Source of the DNA: Janthinobacterium lividum | GTDB lineage: Bacteria; Pseudomonadota; Gammaproteobacteria; Burkholderiales; Burkholderiaceae_D | DNA: 64,000 bases | Direction of reading: 5' to 3' | Assembly: GCF_034424625.1 (NCBI RefSeq) | Contig: NZ_CP139976.1 | Location: forward strand, 1,922,001-1,986,000 | Shown: positions 40,319 through 48,386 of the stretch, piece after piece | How the letters are laid out: each line of letters starts with the position of its first letter | Position numbering within the stretch: position 1 is the stretch's first letter | Translations under genes and position numbers: made by a program | The notes under the pieces: generated by a model | The model's database searches: none | What the model was told of the DNA's origin: nothing | What the model saw: the letters and a program-made list of their open reading frames with translations, nothing else

Positions 40319-40338
40319 ATGATTCACGCATGAATCAT
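40319..40338. promoter_or_regulatory. Perfect palindrome between LysR and EamA genes, candidate operator
   Basis: ATGATTCA and TGAATCAT arms surround CGCA. It lies about 115 bases upstream of each start region. Related TGCGTGAA words occur just before it (40298-40305). LysR binding is inferred. Confidence 0.45.
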
Positions 40339-40432
40339 CTACCAGCCTTGCTTGGCATTTATATTTACAACGCCTGGGAAAACCGTCGCGATGCGCAGCA
40401 GGTTTGCCCGGGTGTACTCAAAGAGGTTAGTC

Positions 40433-41332
40433 ATGTCTGATCGCCGCGCTGTTGCGCTGGTGTTGCTGTCGGCCGCCGGATTCGGCAGTTCCGCAGTGTT
40501 TGCCAAGGCGGCATATGCGTCCGGGGTCAACCCGTCGACCATGCTGGCCTTGCGTTTCGTCATCGCCGCCATGCTGTTGCTGCCGCTCGTGTGGCTCGGT
40601 GGCTGGCGCTTGCCGCGCGGCCGCCTGCTGGCCGGCTACATGCTGATGGGCCTGATGTACACGGCCCAGTCGCAAGGCTATTTCAATGCGCTCATGTATG
40701 CCAGCAGCGGCCTGTGCGGCATGCTGCTGTACGTGTATCCCGTGCTGGTGACCATCCTCGCGCTGGCGCTGGGCTGGGAAAAGCTGGACCGGCGCATGCT
40801 GGTGCTGATGGCGCTGGCCATTGCCGGCATGGCCATCACCCTGGGCGGCAAGCTGCAGGGCCAGCCCATCGGCATCGCGCTGGCATTGATGGCCGCCGGC
40901 GTGTATGCCGTGTACATCCTGTTTGGCAACAGCCTGTCGAAAAGCCGCGAGAATATTCACCCATTGGCCGCCTGTGTGGTGATCCTGGGCACGGCCGGCC
41001 TGTCGAACAGTGCGATTGCTTTGTGGCAAGGCGTGTCCTTGCCGGGTACGGCGACGGGCTGGCTGGCCGTCAGCGCCATCGCGCTGTTCTCGACGGCCAT
41101 CGCGATTGCCGCCTTCTTTGCCGGCGTGGCGCAGATCGGCGCGGCCAAGGCATCCATCATTTCCACGTTTGAACCCGTCATCACGATGGCGTTCGGCGTG
41201 ACCTTGCTGAAGGAATCCGTCAGCGGCACGCAATTGCTGGGCGGTGCCATGGTGCTGGCCGCCGTGGTCTTGCTGGCACAGCGGCCCAGTGCCAAGCCGG
41301 TTTCCATGCCTGGCGTGCAAGCCAGCGCCTGA
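40433..41332 (+). CDS. EamA-family (DMT) transporter
   Basis: A 299-residue membrane protein with about ten helices in two EamA repeats (first from VALVLLSAAGFGSSAVFAKA; second from GIALALMAAGVYAVYILFG). Family members export amino acids, nucleosides or drugs. The ATG at 40433 has AAAGAGG seven bases upstream; an earlier in-frame ATG at 40352 would add a hydrophilic stretch in front of the first helix and has no such site. Substrate is unknown; the divergent LysR gene is the likely regulator. Confidence 0.9.
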   Translation: MSDRRAVALVLLSAAGFGSSAVFAKAAYASGVNPSTMLALRFVIAAMLLLPLVWLGGWRLPRGRLLAGYMLMGLMYTAQSQGYFNALMYASSGLCGMLLYVYPVLVTILALALGWEKLDRRMLVLMALAIAGMAITLGGKLQGQPIGIALALMAAGVYAVYILFGNSLSKSRENIHPLAACVVILGTAGLSNSAIALWQGVSLPGTATGWLAVSAIALFSTAIAIAAFFAGVAQIGAAKASIISTFEPVITMAFGVTLLKESVSGTQLLGGAMVLAAVVLLAQRPSAKPVSMPGVQASA

Positions 41333-41375
41333 ACTTTTTTCCTGAACTGATCGGCAATACCGATCGGTCTCCTTT

Positions 41376-41412
41376 GCGCCGCGACGGGTTTCCTGCCGCG
41401 GCGCTTTTTTTT
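41376..41412 (+). terminator. Terminator after the EamA gene
   Basis: GCGCCGCG (41376-41383) pairs with CGCGGCGC (41397-41404), followed by eight T residues. It separates the exporter from the heme operon promoter. Confidence 0.85.
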
Positions 41413-41431
41413 GGCCGCGTACAAATAACAC

Positions 41432-41459
41432 TTGATTGCGAATGATTCTCATTTATAAT
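41432..41459 (+). promoter_or_regulatory. hmuSp: Fur-regulated promoter of the hmu operon
   Basis: TTGATT (41432-41437) and a perfect TATAAT (41454-41459) are 16 bases apart. Between and across them, 41435-41454 reads ATTGCGAATGATTCTCATTT, a classic Fur box. Fur bound here would block RNA polymerase when iron is sufficient. Confidence 0.8.
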
Positions 41460-41526
41460 TGATTTCAAGATTCCCCCACCACCAGCCAGCCCATGCCAGC
41501 CAGTGTTCGCCTTGAAAGGAGACACC

Positions 41527-42621
41527 GTGACGAGCATGCCCCCTATTTGCAATACCGAGCTGGTCGCCGGCGAATTTGCCCGCCTGCGCCGCGAAAAGAA
41601 AGCCCGCCACCGCGATATCGCCGAGGAACTGGCCATTTCCGAAGGCGAGCTAATCGCCGCGCACGCCGGCCTGTCGCTGGCCGATGGCGCCTTGCTGGGC
41701 GCCGAGCGCCTGCAGGCCGACTGGCCCGCCATCATCGCCGCCCTGGAACCGCTGGGCGAAGTCATGGCGCTGACGCGCAACGCCTCGTGCGTGCATGAAA
41801 AGACGGGCGTGTATCGAAAAGCCAGCCACAACAACCACGTGGGCCTGGTGCTCGGTGGCGATATCGACCTGCGCGTGTTTTACCGCCAGTGGGCGCATGG
41901 TTTTGCCGTTCGCGAGATGGGCGAGAAGGAAGTGCAGCGCAGCCTGCAGTTTTTCGATGCGGCCGGCCATGCCGTGCACAAGATTTTCCTCAAGCCGCAA
42001 AGCGACCTGGCCGCCTACGACGCGCTGGTGGCGCGCTTCGCCGATGCGGATCAGGCGGCCGGCATTGCCGTGACGGCGCCGGCGCCGCCGCCGGCGGAAC
42101 TGCCCGACGCGCAGATCGACGTGGCCGGCTTTCGCGCCGCCTGGGCCGACTTGCGCGACACGCATGAATTTTTCACCGTGCTGAAAAAATATTCGGTCTC
42201 GCGCCTGCAAGGCCTGCGCCTGGCCGAGGCGCGTTTCGTGCAGCAGCTCGACAAATCCTGCGTGCTCGACCTGCTCAATAATGCCGCCCTCGAAAAGGTG
42301 GCCATCATGGCCTTCGTCGGCAATGCCGGCATGATCCAGATCCATTCGGGGCCCGTGCACAAGATCGCCGTGATGGGGCCGTGGATCAATGTCCTGGACC
42401 AGCGCTTCAACCTGCATTTGCGCGAAGACCATATCGCCAGCGCCTGGGTGGTGAAAAAGCCGACCGTCGATGGCCTGGTGACATCGGTGGAGCTGTTCGA
42501 CGCCAAGGGCGACACCATCGTCATGTTCTTCGGCGAACGCAAGCCGGGCGTGCACGAATTGTGCGAATGGCGCAACGTCGTCGAGCGGGTGCTGCAGGAG
42601 GGCGAACTATGCGCCGCATGA
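41527..42621 (+). CDS. hmuS: Hemin-degrading/heme-handling protein HmuS
   Basis: A 364-residue protein of the HemS/ChuS/HmuS family, which binds heme in the cytoplasm and in some members opens the ring. The two-fold repeated architecture is visible: the half starting LRREKKARHRDIAEELAISE and the half starting FRAAWADLRDTHEFFTVLKK. The GTG at 41527 is the preferred start since AAAGGAG lies five bases before it; an upstream GTG at 41503 lacks a good site. First gene after a Fur-box promoter. Confidence 0.92.
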   Translation: MTSMPPICNTELVAGEFARLRREKKARHRDIAEELAISEGELIAAHAGLSLADGALLGAERLQADWPAIIAALEPLGEVMALTRNASCVHEKTGVYRKASHNNHVGLVLGGDIDLRVFYRQWAHGFAVREMGEKEVQRSLQFFDAAGHAVHKIFLKPQSDLAAYDALVARFADADQAAGIAVTAPAPPPAELPDAQIDVAGFRAAWADLRDTHEFFTVLKKYSVSRLQGLRLAEARFVQQLDKSCVLDLLNNAALEKVAIMAFVGNAGMIQIHSGPVHKIAVMGPWINVLDQRFNLHLREDHIASAWVVKKPTVDGLVTSVELFDAKGDTIVMFFGERKPGVHELCEWRNVVERVLQEGELCAA

Positions 42622-43544
42622 TCGCCGCCAGCGTGGCGCGCCGCATCGCGCTGAAAAAAATGGGGGCGGGAGCGCTGGCGCTGGCCGCGCCGATGCAGGT
42701 GCTGGCCGCCGTCAGCGACGCGTCCAAGCCGATGGTCAAGGCGCGGCGCATCGTCAGCGTGGGCGGCGCGTTGACGGAAATCGTCTATGCGCTGGAAGCG
42801 CAGGGGGAACTGGTGGGCGTCGATACCACCTCGCTGTATCCGGCCGTGGCGCAACAGCTGCCGCAGGTGGGCTATGCGCGCACCTTGTCGGCCGAGGGCG
42901 TGCTGTCGCTGGCGCCCACGCAGCTGATCGCCACCGAGGAAGCGGGACCGCAAACGGTGCTGCGCCAGGTGCGCGACGCGGGCGTGCCGGTGGCGGTGCT
43001 GAACGCGAATAACAAATTCGAAGGCTTGCTCGAACGGGTGAAACAGGTGGGCCAGATCACGGGACGTGCCGACCCCGCCGCGCGCCTGGCGCATACCTTG
43101 CAGCAGCAATGGAGCGGCGCCCTGGCCAAGGTGCAGCAGCGCCAGCATGCGCCCGTGCGCGTGCTGTTCATTCTCGCGCATGCGCCGAACCAGGTGATGG
43201 TGGGCGGGCGCGAGACGGGCGCCGACGCCATGCTCGCGTACGCGGGTGCCGTCAACGTGATGGGCGGACAGGGCGGCCAGGGTGGATTCGCCGGCTACAA
43301 GCCGCTGACGCCCGAAGCCGTGATCGCCGCGCGGCCCGACCTGCTGCTCGTCACGGACCAGGGCTTGAAGGCCTCGGGCGGCGTGGACGGCATCTTGAAA
43401 CTGCCAGGCCTGGCGCAGACGCCGGCCGGGCGCAAGCACCGCATCGTGTCGCTGGAAGCCATGCTGCTGCTGGGCTTTGGCCCGCGCATGCCGCAGGCGC
43501 TGGCCGAACTCGACGCCGCCTTCGTCAAAGCCATGACGGCATGA
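42609..43544 (+). CDS. hmuT: Heme ABC transporter periplasmic binding protein HmuT
   Basis: A 311-residue cluster A binding protein for heme (RIVSVGGALTEIVYALEAQGELVGVDTTS; PDLLLVTDQGLKASGG). The leader has a twin-arginine-like ARRIALKK motif before its hydrophobic stretch, so Tat export is possible. GGAGG six bases before the ATG at 42609 fixes the start, which overlaps hmuS by 13 bases; a second in-frame ATG lies at 42618. It delivers heme to HmuUV. Confidence 0.9.
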   Translation: MRRMIAASVARRIALKKMGAGALALAAPMQVLAAVSDASKPMVKARRIVSVGGALTEIVYALEAQGELVGVDTTSLYPAVAQQLPQVGYARTLSAEGVLSLAPTQLIATEEAGPQTVLRQVRDAGVPVAVLNANNKFEGLLERVKQVGQITGRADPAARLAHTLQQQWSGALAKVQQRQHAPVRVLFILAHAPNQVMVGGRETGADAMLAYAGAVNVMGGQGGQGGFAGYKPLTPEAVIAARPDLLLVTDQGLKASGGVDGILKLPGLAQTPAGRKHRIVSLEAMLLLGFGPRMPQALAELDAAFVKAMTA

Positions 43545-44593
43545 ACGTGGCCTCCCTGGCGTCTGTCGCCCCGTGGCGCTGGCCACGCTGGGGCGCTGGC
43601 GGATTGCTGGCCGTGGCGCTGTTTGTCGGCTTGATCATCGCCGTGCAGGCGGGCGCCGTGCCGGTGACCCTGGCCGACTGGCTGGCGCCGTTTCAATCTG
43701 GCGAGGAGACGCTGTCCGGCGGCGCGTATGTGCTGTGGCATATCCGTTTGCCGCGCGCCCTGTTTGCCATCCTGATCGGCGCCGCGCTGGCGCTGGCCGG
43801 CGGCCTGACGCAAGGGCTGTTCCGCAATCCGCTGGCCGATCCGGGGCTGCTGGGCGTGAGCAGCGGCGCCGCCTGCGCGGGCGCGGCCACCATCGTCTTC
43901 GCGGCCAGCCTGCACGTGGCGCCCGAGCTGCGCGTGTGGCTGCTGCCGGCCGCCGCGTTTGCCGGTGCCATGCTGATCTGCGTGCTGCTTGACAGGGTTG
44001 CGCGCTGGGCCACCCCCGGCTCCATCGTCGGCTTGCTGCTGACGGGCGTGGCGCTGAACGCCATCACGGTGGCCGTCATGGGCTTGTGCATCTACCTGGC
44101 CAGCGACGACCAGTTGCGCACCCTGACTTTCTGGACCCTCGGTTCGCTGTCGGCCGGCAGCTGGCGCCAGGTGGCGGCTTTGCTGCTGGTGCTGGCCGGC
44201 GCGCTGTGGGCCACGCGCTTCCTGATGCGCTCATTGAATGCGCTGGCGCTGGGCGAGGCGCAGGCCCTGCACGTGGGTATCGATGTGGGCCGGCTGCGCA
44301 CGCAGGTCATCGTGCTGGTGGCCGTGCTGACGGGCTTTGCCGTCGCCTGGTGCGGCGGCATCGGCTTCATCGGCCTGATCGCGCCGCACCTGGTGCGCAC
44401 CTGGCTGGGCGCCGACCAGCGCCGCGTCCTGCCCCTGGCGATGCTGGCCGGCGGCTTGCTGCTGCTGTTGGCCGACACGCTGGCGCGCACGGTGGCCATT
44501 CCGGCGGAAGTCCCCGTCGGCATTTTCACGGCCTTGCTGGGCGGGCCATTTTTCCTGATGCTGTTGCGGCGCTTCCGCCACGGCACTGCCTGA
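43541..44593 (+). CDS. hmuU: Heme ABC transporter permease HmuU
   Basis: A 350-residue FecCD/BtuC-type permease with about ten membrane helices. Family signatures: RLPRALFAILIGAALALAGG, FRNPLADPGLLGVSSGA and FIGLIAPHLVRTWLG. The ATG overlaps the hmuT stop by four bases; a much longer open frame upstream is a shadow of hmuT. It forms the inner-membrane channel with HmuV. Confidence 0.93.
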   Translation: MNVASLASVAPWRWPRWGAGGLLAVALFVGLIIAVQAGAVPVTLADWLAPFQSGEETLSGGAYVLWHIRLPRALFAILIGAALALAGGLTQGLFRNPLADPGLLGVSSGAACAGAATIVFAASLHVAPELRVWLLPAAAFAGAMLICVLLDRVARWATPGSIVGLLLTGVALNAITVAVMGLCIYLASDDQLRTLTFWTLGSLSAGSWRQVAALLLVLAGALWATRFLMRSLNALALGEAQALHVGIDVGRLRTQVIVLVAVLTGFAVAWCGGIGFIGLIAPHLVRTWLGADQRRVLPLAMLAGGLLLLLADTLARTVAIPAEVPVGIFTALLGGPFFLMLLRRFRHGTA

Positions 44594-44603
44594 AAGGATG
44601 CGC

Positions 44604-45392
44604 ATGACGCCCCTGCTGGAACTCTCCTTCGCCACCACACAACTGGGCCAGCAGTATTTCGGCCCGTTCAATCTGCGGATCGCGGCCGGCGAGCGCGTCG
44701 CCATCCTCGGCCCCAGCGGCGCGGGCAAGTCGACCCTGCTCAAATTGATGGCGCGCGAACTGCACCCGCAGGCGGGCCAGGTGGCGTTCGCCGGCAGGCC
44801 GCTGGCGCAGTGGCCGCTGGCTGACCTGGCGCGGCGCCGCGCCGTCCTGCCGCAGGGCTCGAACGTGGCCTTCGGACTGCAGTGCGAGCTGGTGATCGGC
44901 CTGGGACGGGTGGCGCGCCTGGTCGACCCACAGCTGGGGCGGATCGTGCAGGACGCGGCTACCCTGGCGCACGCCGGGCATTTGCTGGGCCGCCGCCTGG
45001 ATACCCTGTCCGGCGGCGAGCAGGCCAGGGTGCAGCTGGCGCGCATCTTCGCGCAGATGTGGGACGTACAGGATGGCTTGATACTCGTCGACGAACCGCT
45101 GGCGGCGCTCGATCCCGGCCTGCAGTTCGATTTGCTCGATAGCCTGCGGCAGTTTTGCGCCGCGCGCGGCCACGCCGTCATCGCCATCCTGCACGACATC
45201 AATCACGCCTTGCTGGGCTTCGAGCGGCTGCTGCTGGTGCGTTCGGGCCAGCTGGTGGCCGATATCGCCAGCGATGCCGGCGCCGTGCCGGCCCTGGCCG
45301 CGCTGTACGGCATCGCCCTGACGACGGCGACCAGCAGCGATGGCGACGTGTGCGTCATCCCTGCCAGAAGCGCCGTCCGCAGGGTCGCCTGA
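44604..45392 (+). CDS. hmuV: Heme ABC transporter ATPase HmuV
   Basis: A 262-residue ATPase with Walker A (GPSGAGKST), signature LSGGEQARVQLARI, Walker B (LILVDEPLAALD) and switch His (ILHDINHA). AAAGGA precedes the ATG at 44604 by six bases; the ATG at 44598 lies inside that site and is less likely. Last gene of hmuSTUV. No TonB-dependent heme receptor gene is attached to the operon in this window. Confidence 0.93.
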   Translation: MTPLLELSFATTQLGQQYFGPFNLRIAAGERVAILGPSGAGKSTLLKLMARELHPQAGQVAFAGRPLAQWPLADLARRRAVLPQGSNVAFGLQCELVIGLGRVARLVDPQLGRIVQDAATLAHAGHLLGRRLDTLSGGEQARVQLARIFAQMWDVQDGLILVDEPLAALDPGLQFDLLDSLRQFCAARGHAVIAILHDINHALLGFERLLLVRSGQLVADIASDAGAVPALAALYGIALTTATSSDGDVCVIPARSAVRRVA

Positions 45393-45421
45393 CGGATACA
45401 CTCACTCGCTGAATCAATTCA

Positions 45422-45856
45422 TCACCACACGTCCGCCGCGCGCGGCCGCGCCATCTGGCCGCTGCCCAGCAGCCATACCATCAGGGCCTCGGCCTGTTCG
45501 CGCGTGGCCGCCACCTCTTGCAGGATACCGAAGGCTTTCATGGCGCCGGCCGCCATCGCCTGCAGGCGCGCGCGCTGTTCCGCGTCCGCCTCGACCGATA
45601 CGAGGCCCCGGCAAATGGCGGCCAGCGCTACCTTGTTGTGCTTGAGCCAAAGGCCGCGCCGCTTGCGGTCGATGTGCGCTTCATCGCTGCGTTCCTCTTC
45701 GAACAGCATGACGAACGGTTCGCCATGGCGCAGCAGGGCGTCCATGTCGTTTTCCCACAGCGGGGCATAGCCGGTAACGGCCGTTTCAGGACGAAAGCGC
45801 ACGACGGGAAAGTCGCTGACGTCGTGGATGGAGAACTGTGCGGGATTCGGTTTCAT
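45422..45856 (-). CDS. Hypothetical protein coupled to an efflux operon
   Basis: A 144-residue cytosolic protein of unrecognised family (SIHDVSDFPVVRFRPETAVTG; PFVMLFEEERSDEAHIDRKR; GLWLKHNKVALAAICRGLV). It overlaps the efflux outer-membrane gene by four bases and is the last gene of that operon, convergent with hmuV at a distance of 29 bases. Its place suggests a role tied either to export or to the heme genes it faces, but nothing in the sequence decides. Confidence 0.7.
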   Translation of the reverse strand: MKPNPAQFSIHDVSDFPVVRFRPETAVTGYAPLWENDMDALLRHGEPFVMLFEEERSDEAHIDRKRRGLWLKHNKVALAAICRGLVSVEADAEQRARLQAMAAGAMKAFGILQEVAATREQAEALMVWLLGSGQMARPRAADVW

Positions 45857-47292
45857 GGCGTGCTTCCTTGCGAGGTGGTTGAAAATGCTTGCCAGCCGCC
45901 GCCCAGCGCCTTGTAGACCTGGACCAGCGACAGCGACGCGGTGGCACGGCTGTCGACCAGCGCCGCTTCGTTGTTCAATAAGGTGTTTTGCACATGCAGC
46001 ACGTTGATCAGGTCCGTGCCGCCCTGGCGGTACTGCAGTTCCGCGCTGCCCAGCGCCCGCCGTCCCTGCTTGACGGCTTCATCGAGGCTGGCCTGGCGGC
46101 GGGCGTTGGCCTGGTAGCCAGATAGCGCATCCTCCACCTCGTGCCAGGCGGCCAGCACCGTCTGGCGGTAGGCGATGGCCGCTTCCTGTTGCTGCGCCTC
46201 GCGCAATTGCAGGTTGCCGCGCAGGCGGCCGCCATCGAACAGGGGCACGCTGAAGCCGGGGCCGAAAGCGAAGCGCCTGGCGTCCCAGCCGATGTCGGAC
46301 AGCTGCATCGCTTGCAGGCCGACGCTGCCCGAGAGCGTAATGCGTGGATAAAAATCGCCCTGCGCCACGCCGATGGCGGCCGTGGCCGCGTGCAGCTGCG
46401 CTTCGGCGCGGCGGATGTCGGGCCGCCGTTCGGCCAGGCTGCTCGGCACGCCCAGCTGCACCTGCATGGTCATGGCGGGAATGTCCTTGCCCGCCGCCAG
46501 TTCCGCCCGCAAGCCTTGTGGCGGCAGCGCCAGCAGGAGGGCGAGGGCATTGCCCAGGCGCGCTTCGCGCTGCTGCAGCGGCGGAAGGCGCGCTTCGATG
46601 GTGGCGACATGGGCCGCCGCCTCGGCCTCGTCGAGCTGCGTCGCCGCGCCTTCGCGCAGGCGGATGCGGGTCAGGTTCAAGGTATGGCGGGCGATATCGA
46701 GCAGCTGCTGCGTGATGGCCAGCGTCTGCTGCGCGCCGCGCAGCTCGATGTAGTCGCGCGCCGTTTCGGCCAGCACGGCCAGCAGCACGCCGCGCTGCGT
46801 TTCCACTGCCACGTCGACGCGCGCATCGGCAGCTTCCACTTCGCGCCGCACGCGGCCCCACAGGTCCAGTTCCCAGGCTGCGTCAAGGTTGCTTTGCCAC
46901 AGGTTGTAGGCGGACTGGCCATTGTTGCGCGACGGGTCGCTCAAGCCCTGTTCGCTGTTGCGCGCGCGGCTGTAGCCGCCATTCGCACCCAGCGACGGGC
47001 CTTGCGCGGCGCCGATGACTCCGCGCGCGGCGCGGCTTTGCTCCAGCCGGCTGGCGGCCGCCAGCATGTCGAGGTTGGCGCCGGCGGCGCGCTGCAGCAG
47101 TGACGACAGGGTGGTATCGCCAAAGCTGTCCCACCAGCGCTGCTCGATGGCGCCATCCTGCTGTGCGGCGAAACTGGCATCCTGCGCCTGGCGCCATTGC
47201 TGTCCCAGCTCGTGGTGCGGGCGCTGGAAGTCGGTGCCGACGCTGGCGCAGCCGGCCAGGCCCAGGGCCGTGAAGAGTATCCATGCTTTCAT
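45853..47292 (-). CDS. Outer-membrane efflux lipoprotein (NodT/OprM family)
   Basis: A 479-residue TolC-like channel with a lipoprotein signal (ALGLAGCAS, lipidated Cys15) and two outer-membrane efflux protein repeats (VQLGVPSSLAERRPDIRRAEAQ; YPRITLSGSVGLQ; AELQYRQGGTDLINVLHVQ). It forms the outer-membrane part of a tripartite pump with the HlyD and MFS proteins encoded just upstream. Four-base overlaps bind it to both neighbours. Confidence 0.93.
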   Translation of the reverse strand: MKAWILFTALGLAGCASVGTDFQRPHHELGQQWRQAQDASFAAQQDGAIEQRWWDSFGDTTLSSLLQRAAGANLDMLAAASRLEQSRAARGVIGAAQGPSLGANGGYSRARNSEQGLSDPSRNNGQSAYNLWQSNLDAAWELDLWGRVRREVEAADARVDVAVETQRGVLLAVLAETARDYIELRGAQQTLAITQQLLDIARHTLNLTRIRLREGAATQLDEAEAAAHVATIEARLPPLQQREARLGNALALLLALPPQGLRAELAAGKDIPAMTMQVQLGVPSSLAERRPDIRRAEAQLHAATAAIGVAQGDFYPRITLSGSVGLQAMQLSDIGWDARRFAFGPGFSVPLFDGGRLRGNLQLREAQQQEAAIAYRQTVLAAWHEVEDALSGYQANARRQASLDEAVKQGRRALGSAELQYRQGGTDLINVLHVQNTLLNNEAALVDSRATASLSLVQVYKALGGGWQAFSTTSQGSTP

Positions 47293-48359
47293 CGCGCGCT
47301 CACCTGTTGCAGATGTTGACGGCGCATGGCCGTATCGATGCGCACTTCGGCCGACATGCCCACGCGCAGGCGGGCGTCGCCATCCTGGCCCGGATCGAGC
47401 GCGATCCTGACGGGGATGCGCTGTACCACCTTGGTGAAGTTGCCGGTGGCGTTTTCCGGCGCGATGGCGGCGAACGTCACGCCCGTGGCGGGCGCGATAC
47501 TGTGCACCGTGCCGCGCAGGAGCATGCCCGGATAGGCGTCGACGGCGATGCTGGCGCGCTGGCCCTGGCGCACGTGGGTCAGCTGGGTTTCCTGCAGGTT
47601 GGCGACGACAAAGCTGCGGTTCAGGGGCACCACGGCCATCAGGCTGGCGCCGGGAGCCACCAGGGCGCCGACGCGCACGATGCGGCGTCCGACGATGCCG
47701 TCGATGGGGGCGCGCAGCTGCGTATGCGATAGATCCAGTTCGGCCCGTTGCAGGCTGGCGCTGGCGCGCAGCAAGGCCGCTTCAGCCGCGTCTTGCTGCG
47801 CTTGCAAAATTTCCGTCTGCTTGCGGGTGGCGACGAGGGCGGCGCGGTTTTGCGCCAGGCGCGCGCGGCTCACGTCGAAGCGCGATTGCGCCTGCTGCGC
47901 GTTCTGCACGCTGCCCGCGCCCTGGCCAGCCAGGTGCTGCGAGCGGGCCAGTTCCTGCTGCGCCAGTTTGTCTTCCGCCTGGTTGGCGTCGACCAGGGTG
48001 CTGGCTTGTTCGATCACCGATTGCTGGCGCTGCAAGGTGGCGCGGGCATTCGCCAGTTGCGCTTCGGCGCCGGCTACCTCGGCACGGGCCGAGGCGGCGG
48101 CGGCCTGGTAGTCGCGGTCGTCGATGCGCGCCAGCAGCTGACCCGCCTTGACAGTCTGGTTGTCTTCCACCAGCACTTCCCGCACGATGCCGCCCACCTT
48201 GGGGGAAAGCACGGTGTAGTCGGCGCTGACAAAGGCGTCGTCGGTGGCTTGTTCGTCGCCACGGGCGAACAGCAGTTGCCAGGCGCAAAAGGCGAGGGCG
48301 CAGGCCAGCAGGGCCAGGCCGAGAAGAAATGCGCGCGAGCGCAGTATGGGTGTTTGCAT
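47289..48359 (-). CDS. HlyD/EmrA-type membrane fusion protein
   Basis: A 356-residue periplasmic adaptor: single N-terminal membrane anchor (about 8-30), lipoyl half-motifs (DYTVLSPKVGGIVREVLVEDNQTVKAGQLL and, after the hairpin, LRAPIDGIVGRRIVRVGALV), a long alpha-hairpin (about 90-210) and a beta-barrel domain (VVANLQETQLTHVRQGQ). It connects the MFS pump to the outer-membrane channel. Its stop overlaps the channel gene by four bases. Confidence 0.93.
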   Translation of the reverse strand: MQTPILRSRAFLLGLALLACALAFCAWQLLFARGDEQATDDAFVSADYTVLSPKVGGIVREVLVEDNQTVKAGQLLARIDDRDYQAAAASARAEVAGAEAQLANARATLQRQQSVIEQASTLVDANQAEDKLAQQELARSQHLAGQGAGSVQNAQQAQSRFDVSRARLAQNRAALVATRKQTEILQAQQDAAEAALLRASASLQRAELDLSHTQLRAPIDGIVGRRIVRVGALVAPGASLMAVVPLNRSFVVANLQETQLTHVRQGQRASIAVDAYPGMLLRGTVHSIAPATGVTFAAIAPENATGNFTKVVQRIPVRIALDPGQDGDARLRVGMSAEVRIDTAMRRQHLQQVSAR

Positions 48360-48386
48360 GGTGAAGCTCTTTCGTAAAAATGGAAA

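Noticed and set aside
43109-43540. N-terminal extension of hmuU through hmuT
   Set aside because: The extra 144 residues are an Arg/Ala-rich shadow of hmuT; HmuU starts at 43541 with a four-base overlap.
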